From: Liolophura sinensis
Taxonomy: Eukaryota; Mollusca; Polyplacophora; Chitonida; Chitonidae
Assembly: GCF_032854445.1 (NCBI RefSeq)
Contig: NC_088301.1
Span: 22,869,808-22,933,807, forward strand
Direction of reading: 5' to 3'
Length of the DNA stretch: 64,000 nucleotides
The notes under the pieces: generated by a model
What the model saw: only the letters and a program-made list of their open reading frames with translations
The model's database searches: none
What the model was told of the DNA's origin: nothing
In this document: positions 57,635 through 64,000 of the stretch, in pieces
Layout of the letters: each line of letters starts with the position of its first letter
How positions within the stretch are numbered: the first letter of the stretch is position 1
Translations under genes and position numbers: made by a program

Positions 57635-58087
57635 GTAAGTGGCTGCATATTATATTAAAGGATGCACACAGTATCTGCTACAGGGTTGAACTTGTTCACT
57701 ACAGAATGGCTCTATTCACTGCCAAGCCATACATTTACTATGTGCAGCATTATATATTATTTACACATGCCTCTCACTGTCAGCTTTTTCTTTTGCTGTA
57801 TGGCTGTGGTAGTCATATATGTAGCTCTGTGCAATTTGATAATATATGCTCCTCCAGATTTCTCGGGTTTCAGCTTTCAAGAGGCAGTTTTAGGATCTTC
57901 AGGAAGATTGGTGTGCAGCATTGTCTGTCTTATCTGGGCATATTGCTTCAGTTAAAATTCAAACTACATGTACATGTAACTGTCAATCAAAATATGTACA
58001 TGTACATGTATCATACATATATACATGTACATACCATATTATTAGGAACAGTTTACAACCATCAATCAGTACAGAGGGTGGAACAGT
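57635..58087 (+). other. intron, TACATGTA-rich
   Basis: The open frame continues past the donor but turns into low-complexity text (MYMYMYHTYIHVH) caused by repeated acatgta words, which argues that it is intronic. No other feature. Confidence 0.5.
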
Positions 58088-58435
58088 CGATGCTAGTGGC
58101 CAAGGAGTTAAGGTGCTTGGCTTTTCGTTACATGTACTAGGACAAATGAGATGTAGGTTCAAACCTGACCTTGCATGGACAGGGAATTTGTAGATTTTCC
58201 TGCTCTCACTGTTCTTTGGGACTTGGTGATAATAACACGTAGTGACACTCGTATGAGCATGTGCATTGTCTAACTTATCTTCCATCAGCATGTTGCGCAT
58301 ATGCGTACGTCACATTTGGGTAAGTTCGTCAGCAACTTGCCCATAGTCGGTTATTAACTTTGCATCCATAAAACTGACTGCCATTGTATAAGTGACCAGT
58401 TTTGGAATATGGTGTTATATGAAATGAATAAATGA
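58088..58435 (+). mobile_element. SINE type 3: tRNA-Leu-like head on a type-1-like body
   Basis: The head reads agtggccaaggagttaaggt with B-box ggttcaaacc (58156-58165), close to a tRNA-Leu. The 3' half (gtcagcaacttgcccatagt, ccataaaactgactgccat, tgtataagtgacc, ggaatatggtgtt) follows the type-1 body in order (cagcaacctgcggatggt, ccataatgctggccgcc, cgtataagtg, gagtacggcgt) and ends in an AAATGA tail. It therefore looks like a different head attached to a related body and tail. Confidence 0.7.
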
Positions 58436-61280
58436 GCCTTGTCATAAAATCCGCAATTTTTGACAAGGCAGTGTACATTTTTAATGCCACGGTACCAGTT
58501 CGCTACTCTAACAATATTAGCTTCATTGCATAAATTGTAATGCCATGCTTCAACTTCAGTGTGACTTTAATCCTAGACAAATCAGACAAAAATCTAACAT
58601 TCGCTCATTTCAAAAACTTCTGTTCACGTTTCATTCATTTCGAGGTACTTTTCAGTATGAATCTTCTTTCATTTTGTATTGATTTCCTGTAATGAGTTTA
58701 ATCTGATGCCATCTGTATGTTTTTGTCAGTGATCACCTCTCAACAATGATTTTTATATGACAACAGTCTAAAGCATGTTCCATCAATAATACAGTGTCCA
58801 AATCTGTGTCTTGCTTATGGGAAAGTTGACGAGTAACTTAAACCGCCAAAGGTGGATAACTTACCCCTAGCACTCCAATTTTCTCCAGCCTAACCAATTT
58901 GGCAGATCCACCATGAAACTGACAGATACTCAGCCCTGTACATTTATATGACTTAATTATGAAGCGAAAACTTCCTCAGTATGGTTTTAACAACATTAAC
59001 AACAATGAAACAAATAAGTTCAAATAAATTATTTATGTTTACTTGTAAATGACAGAATATTGGCATATAAGTATGTGTACATGTAGTAAACATAGTAATG
59101 TGCATCTGTATTCATCACCTACCATGCCATCATTTTGTACATGTATGATAATTTTCATGCACATGTACTTTCGGTGCTTTGAACAAGTACATTTACATGT
59201 AGGGAATCTCACTGAACTATATGTTAATATAAATGCATACTTACATTCTTACATGTACAGTACATTAATATCATATCCTTTAGCTGAGGGTGGTACATGT
59301 ACTTATAGTCTGAGGTATTTGATTTGTTGAAATCACCTGTATATAATATTACTCGTAAAAATCTATTTATATTAGTGAACAAAGTATAAAGACTTGGTTT
59401 ATTGTGTCTGCACATCATATACATGTATACGTCATTAATCACATGCAGTTCATGTTTATACATGTGAAAACCATACATTAGATCGGTTCATTGCGATGAC
59501 TTTTTCATGAATTACGTGTGGTTTATCCTAGCCTGCAGACATAAATGTGCTTCTCATGTAATGTTTGGCATTGATCATGATATACTGACATTGATGCATA
59601 CATGTAGTGCTGTGCCATGCTGTCACACCCTGTATTAATCTGTCTGGAACCCTCAGCCAAAGGGTCTGGTCGTGCTAAGATTAAAGGCTGTTAGACCAAT
59701 AACTTGGTAGTGGGCTCATTACCTTGTGAAAGAACACAGAAACCTCATTATTAGATTGCATGAATTTACCCCATATAATAGTGGAAGTCCAATATATATA
59801 TACATGTAGCCTCATTATCTGTCCTGATCTTTTTATCTTAGCCAATGTGTACATATATACATGTTTCTTATATTTACATATACAGCGTACATGTACAATT
59901 GTACATGTATCATTTAATATATACATGATGTACATTTAATATATACATGACCTGCAAATCTGGGATAAGGTATAACTGATATATCTAGGGGGAGCTCTAA
60001 TTACTAGTTCAGGGGTCAAAAAATGTTTGGCCATGTACTCATTTTTAAGAAAGCTTTAAATAGAAATGATAACCTCAAATTAAGCCCATGTCATCAATAA
60101 GATGACTTTGTACCATGCAAATGTTCATAATTTCAGACACGTAAATGATTGTATGTTGTATTTTTCCCACGTTTATATTGTTTTACAATTATCTGAATGG
60201 AATCTAACTCATTTCACAACATTAAATCTTATCAGATGCCCTCAACTTTGTTTAGGTCGTCACTCTGAAGAGTTGAAATATCAAACATTTTGACCCCATT
60301 TGTAGTTACATGTACAAGTAGGCCACACATACTGCACACATTTGTTCAATGTTTAGGTGATCATAAGTGGTAATTCAAATTTCACTGTACATTGTAAGTA
60401 CCTTTGTGTGACTATATCACTGTCTTGAGAATAATTGTTGGAATTGCTATTGACAAATACCTGAGCAGTGTAAACATGTTGTATACATACATGTACATAT
60501 ATGTCAGTGATGATGTTTCATGGATAGATTAAACTGGAGTCCTCTGCATATAAAACCACCAACCATTGACAAGTTACTGATGGACTTTGTCGTATGTGAC
60601 ATAAAGATTTGTACATATCAATGTATGGTACATGTATGGTAGATGACAAACGAAAAACAAATTCCTGCAGAATATTTCTTTGCAGACAGTTACACGTGCT
60701 CCCATCTTGGAAAACATAATACCTTTTGTTTTTTGTAAACTTTAACCAAATTACAAATACAGTTCAGATTAAGAGAAGGTTAATGGTTTGTGGCGTGGAA
60801 TAATACGTCCTGAAAACCTATTGGTTGAACTAGAATATTTCCTTATGAAGACTTGTAATTTAGAAACAGTTTTGCATGTATCCCAGGTGGTCATGGAAAT
60901 CTCTTATTTACATGCATTGTTTGCTTGTCTGTTCATCTGGATTTGTAATCACCCACCAGCCATTGTTCAATGCATGGGACAATAACTTCAACAGTTATAA
61001 TGAACATTTTTTGCATACACAGCTGTGTCCCCACAAGTGTTTTTGTATGTACATTTACATAGATTTATTCTCTTTGTATAACAGTACATTGTTTAGTGAG
61101 CACTTCAGTTTGATTGACAGCAAGAATTGTTAATGTGCAGGTATTGACTATAATGTCTGGTAATGTCAGCATTGTGTATTGTTCCAGTGGATGGTAATTT
61201 ATTTATCAGCTACTCTGTTTTTTGTGTGTTTTATTGTATTGTATAAAAATTTATGTATCGCATTTTTTGTGTCTTTTCAG
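58436..61280 (+). other. probable intron, TACATGTA-rich, no other exon seen
   Basis: AT-rich with many acatgta words. A minus-strand SINE type 1 relic may lie at 60540-60590 (ccaccaaccattgacaagtt, actgatggac). Open frames are short. The stretch separates the two candidate exons of the plus-strand gene. Confidence 0.4.
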
Positions 61281-61313
61281 TCACCAACTATGTGTGGCTG
61301 TTGCGGAGACTCG
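61281..61313 (+). CDS. candidate 33-nt microexon
   Basis: The acceptor gcattttttgtgtcttttcag ends at 61280 and the donor is CTCG/gtaagt at 61314; both are near consensus. All three frames are open. If joined to 57634 the phase-1 frame gives VTNYVWLLRRL and continues. Alternatively this is the first coding exon: an internal ATG with A at -3 starts MCGCCGDS and leaves phase 0, fed directly by the 5' exon at 56.3-56.48 kb. The sequence does not decide between the two. A length divisible by three allows optional inclusion. Confidence 0.5.
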
Positions 61314-63039
61314 GTAAGTCAGTTTTAGCTGTCACTTACTTTCACAACTGCATTATGCTGACATACAAGTAGATGTGTACATAGTTTGCACATTATGTAC
61401 ATGTACCTGGTTGTACAGGCAACACCAGCATTGCACATATGCAAGTTTTCTTGTAAAAAATGTTTCCTTTTGTAAGTGTGTAACCTTTTTTTAAATTCCA
61501 AAATAATTTAGGATTAATTCTTAGGGCTCAACAGAAGATGGTGTTGTGTTCTCAAAATCAGCGTTTTCTTCAAAAGGTCATGTAACAATCAAAATAGATA
61601 ACATCGGTCAGCTCCTAAAATGAATTTGTAGTATGTTTATGTTGGCTGTTTGTGCTATCATCAGATATAGAGTTACGTGAAAATGTCATAGGAAAAAAGT
61701 ATTAGTAAAAGTGAGTTTATAAATTAGGTTGATAGATGTATTTCCGTACATTTTCAAAAGTTGACATGTTGATAAAATTCTTTCCTGGTTAATTTCTGCC
61801 ACAAGCATCCCAAAGCCAGTTACATGTGCATGTACATTGCATGGATCGAAATTAAGAGAGAAAATCACATGTGCAAAGTACACTGAACTGCATTATCTGC
61901 ATGTGTACTGAAAAACATAGACATACATTAAACTCACATTTTGGAAAAATAAGAAGTGAATGTTCTGATCATGGATGTGGCCAGTGTGTGAGCATGTACA
62001 TGTATTAATTTATGATTTTTAAAAAATCTATGTACATGCATGCACACTGTGCTTGCATTGGGAATTTTTAGTGCACACAGCCAAATGTTTAGGGGCACTG
62101 TTACATGAGCTGTTTATTGCATGTAGTTATAAGGTAATAGTACATCAAACACATACTTTGCCATTCTGCTCAAACAATATAGTAATTGCATATGTGTATA
62201 ACATGCATTTAAGCTCATTTATATTACAAGTATTTCAAAGTACATGTATGTAGAAATATCTGTATAATATCAACAAATTGTAAGATCAAGATTTAATGAA
62301 ACATTGTATAGTTTGCGAATGGTTTTGGTTGAGTAATTTAGCAGGAGTTTGTTTTTGGCTCACACGTACACACATGGTATATTAGTGCTGTATTAAGGAG
62401 GTAATTTAAAGTAGTGAAAAGTCATCCATACTAATAATTTGCTACTAGACTACTGGAAGACTATGCCAAGGAAGGCACTTGACCTTTAATACTGAATTTC
62501 ACTACAGGAGCTGTAAGGCCTGGGAATAATTATGGTATTATCATCTGACACTGTGTTCATGGGATTGAAGTTACATGCACATGTAGGTTTAAAAAATGTT
62601 ATGTACATGTATTTGCTTACACATACATAATTAAGCTCACATGTCTCATCCCAGTATTAACGATCAGTAAAAAGAGCTTGCACAATGTGTTATATATACA
62701 TGCACATGTACTTCTACCATGTATTTTTTTCTACTCAAGAAAAGTTCTCATTTTAATTGCAATATTTAATTGTTGATTAATAAGCAAATTACATTTTTCT
62801 TCCCTGAAATGCATTTGGATGATCTCATTGCTTCAACTTTTTTTACTGTATTTGTCCTACATGCAATATTACTCCTTTACATACACTTATCCAATAAGAT
62901 ATCTTCCTACATGAACCTTCCAATCTTACATCAGAACACCTTTCTAAAACCCAACTGAACTCTCAGAATCAATGAGTCATGGACAGAATGAATAGGTTTG
63001 GTACAGTAAATCATGATCAGCATACATGTGTATATTTAC
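61314..63039 (+). other. probable intron, no other exon seen
   Basis: AT-rich, TACATGTA-enriched, with no further splice-bounded frame I can support up to the SINE fragment at 63040. Confidence 0.4.
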
Positions 63040-63145
63040 CCTGGCTCTGCCCAGTTTCCTCACACCATAATTCTGTAATACTAATAATACATACGTGTAC
63101 TTGAAGTATTCTACATTTATGGTTTAAAACATAAATCAAACAACC
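63040..63145 (+). mobile_element. SINE type 1, divergent 3' fragment
   Basis: ccctggctctgcccagtttc, then ctcacaccataattctg, then an altered segment ending acttgaagtattctacattt, atggtttaaaacataaatca. This follows the order of the SINE 3' body (gggctctgcccggtttcctc, ccaccataatgctg, cttgagtacggcgtaaaaca) with heavy decay. Confidence 0.55.
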
Positions 63146-63410
63146 AGATATTGACTTCTTTACGATCAAAATATTGATATTGTTACAGTGTAGTTTTTTC
63201 CTTTGCTTACATGTACAGTATCTATTATGCTCATTACTGGACCATTGTGATTAATATGTAAATATATAACATTATCTGTAGACAAACTGCATGTAATATC
63301 TTGCAAACTGAATACAGGACAAAGTCCATGTATGAAAAGAAATGCAAATTGTTGCCTTAAATACAGTGCCAGTACATTTTGTGTAATTGACTTGACTGAC
63401 ATCTCAGTGA

Positions 63411-63601
63411 GAGTTTAATTCCGGCTCACGATGGTTTCCTTTCTGGTCGTACTATTTAAGGCCTGTCAGCAACCTGTGGATGGTCATGGGTTTTGCCTGA
63501 CCCTATGCAGATCCCACTTAGTATAATTATCATTGTCATTGCATTTATAAGTGAAATATTCTTGAGTACAGCTTAAAAGATCAATCAAACAAATAAATAA
63601 A
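63411..63601 (+). mobile_element. SINE type 1, headless copy
   Basis: Starts at gagtttaattccggctcacg, the B-box position, then gatggtttcctttctggtcg, cagcaacctgtggatggtca, aagtgaaatattcttgagta and a caaataaataaac tail. Substitutions are moderate. The A-box half of the head is absent. Confidence 0.85.
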
Positions 63602-64000
63602 CATACTGTACGACACAGTTAGAATTTGAAATTAGAATTTGCATGTTTGTATGCATGCCTGTACATTTTATTGCCAGTTAACACAAATCTGAACTTTTAT
63701 AGGAAATTAGTAATTTCAGTAAGATATGGGAATAAGGCTGCACATACATTTAGATGTAAGTGTGCAATAAACATGCACCTTGGAATTATGTGCAGTATGT
63801 ACAAATGCACATGAAGTTACCGTGACAGGTAATTTCTATAGCTTTAAACAACCCATGGAGCTTGTAATAGCCTGAACTGGCTAGGGCAGAAACCGGTATT
63901 AGTTGCCTGTGCTGAACCATTAGCATACACATCCAGTAAATCTCCACTAATAAGCATGCATGGCCAAAAAATCATTTATGCCCCAATCCTTATTCACAAA
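63602..64000 (+). other. no supported exon at the right edge
   Basis: AT-rich with a short chance frame. If the plus-strand gene is real its next exon lies beyond the window. Confidence 0.35.

Noticed and set aside
57635-58140. C-terminal part of the 248-codon plus-strand frame
   Set aside because: It follows a strong splice donor and becomes low-complexity (MYMYMYHTYIHVH) before entering a SINE head.
1-64000. CRISPR arrays, bacterial operons, rRNA genes, reverse transcriptase or viral frames
   Set aside because: Looked for and not seen. The tandem repeats here have no regular unique spacers, and no reading frame carries recognisable polymerase, integrase or capsid motifs.

Overview
This is eukaryotic, intron- and repeat-rich nuclear DNA with no dense gene content. 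The dominant signal is a tRNA-derived SINE. Its body carries the string cttgagtacggcgtaaaaca and ends in a short AAAT-type tail. I recognise this repeat as typical of marine lophotrochozoans, above all bivalve and gastropod molluscs. That recognition is from memory and not from a search, so the call is 'probably a mollusc'. There are no operons, bacterial genes, CRISPR arrays, rRNAs or intact tRNA genes, and I saw no reverse-transcriptase or transposase reading frame.

Layout. 1-31 kb is mostly intergenic or intronic DNA with dispersed SINEs, a foldback element at 13.3-13.8 kb, and degenerate tandem arrays at 18.9-19.8, 22.0-22.9 and 30.5-31.1 kb. At 31.6-31.8 kb a TATA-like box is followed by a strong splice donor. 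32-42 kb holds a complete second-type SINE at 32.1-32.5, a GC-balanced unannotated stretch at 33.7-35.6, a SINE with a perfect 17-bp target duplication at 37.6-37.9, a hairpin at 39.6 and a compound minisatellite at 40.8-41.8. 42-56 kb has long AT microsatellites, more SINEs, a well-bounded candidate exon on the minus strand (48642-48804) and a cysteine-rich candidate terminal exon on the minus strand (53938-54272). From 56.2 kb the texture changes. A CpG-rich block with two splice donors is followed by a 198-nt candidate coding exon, a 33-nt microexon at 61281-61313, and sequence strongly enriched in the palindrome TACATGTA. The simplest reading is the 5' end of a plus-strand gene that continues past the right edge.

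How things fit together. The protein-coding evidence is weak to moderate and limited to isolated exons, none of which I can name. The repeat evidence is strong. At least three SINE types (different tRNA-like heads) are present, two of them sharing a 3' tail or body. Several copies have target-site duplications but begin at or just past the head/body junction. Exon calls rest on splice-site consensus and open frame only; transcript data would settle them.
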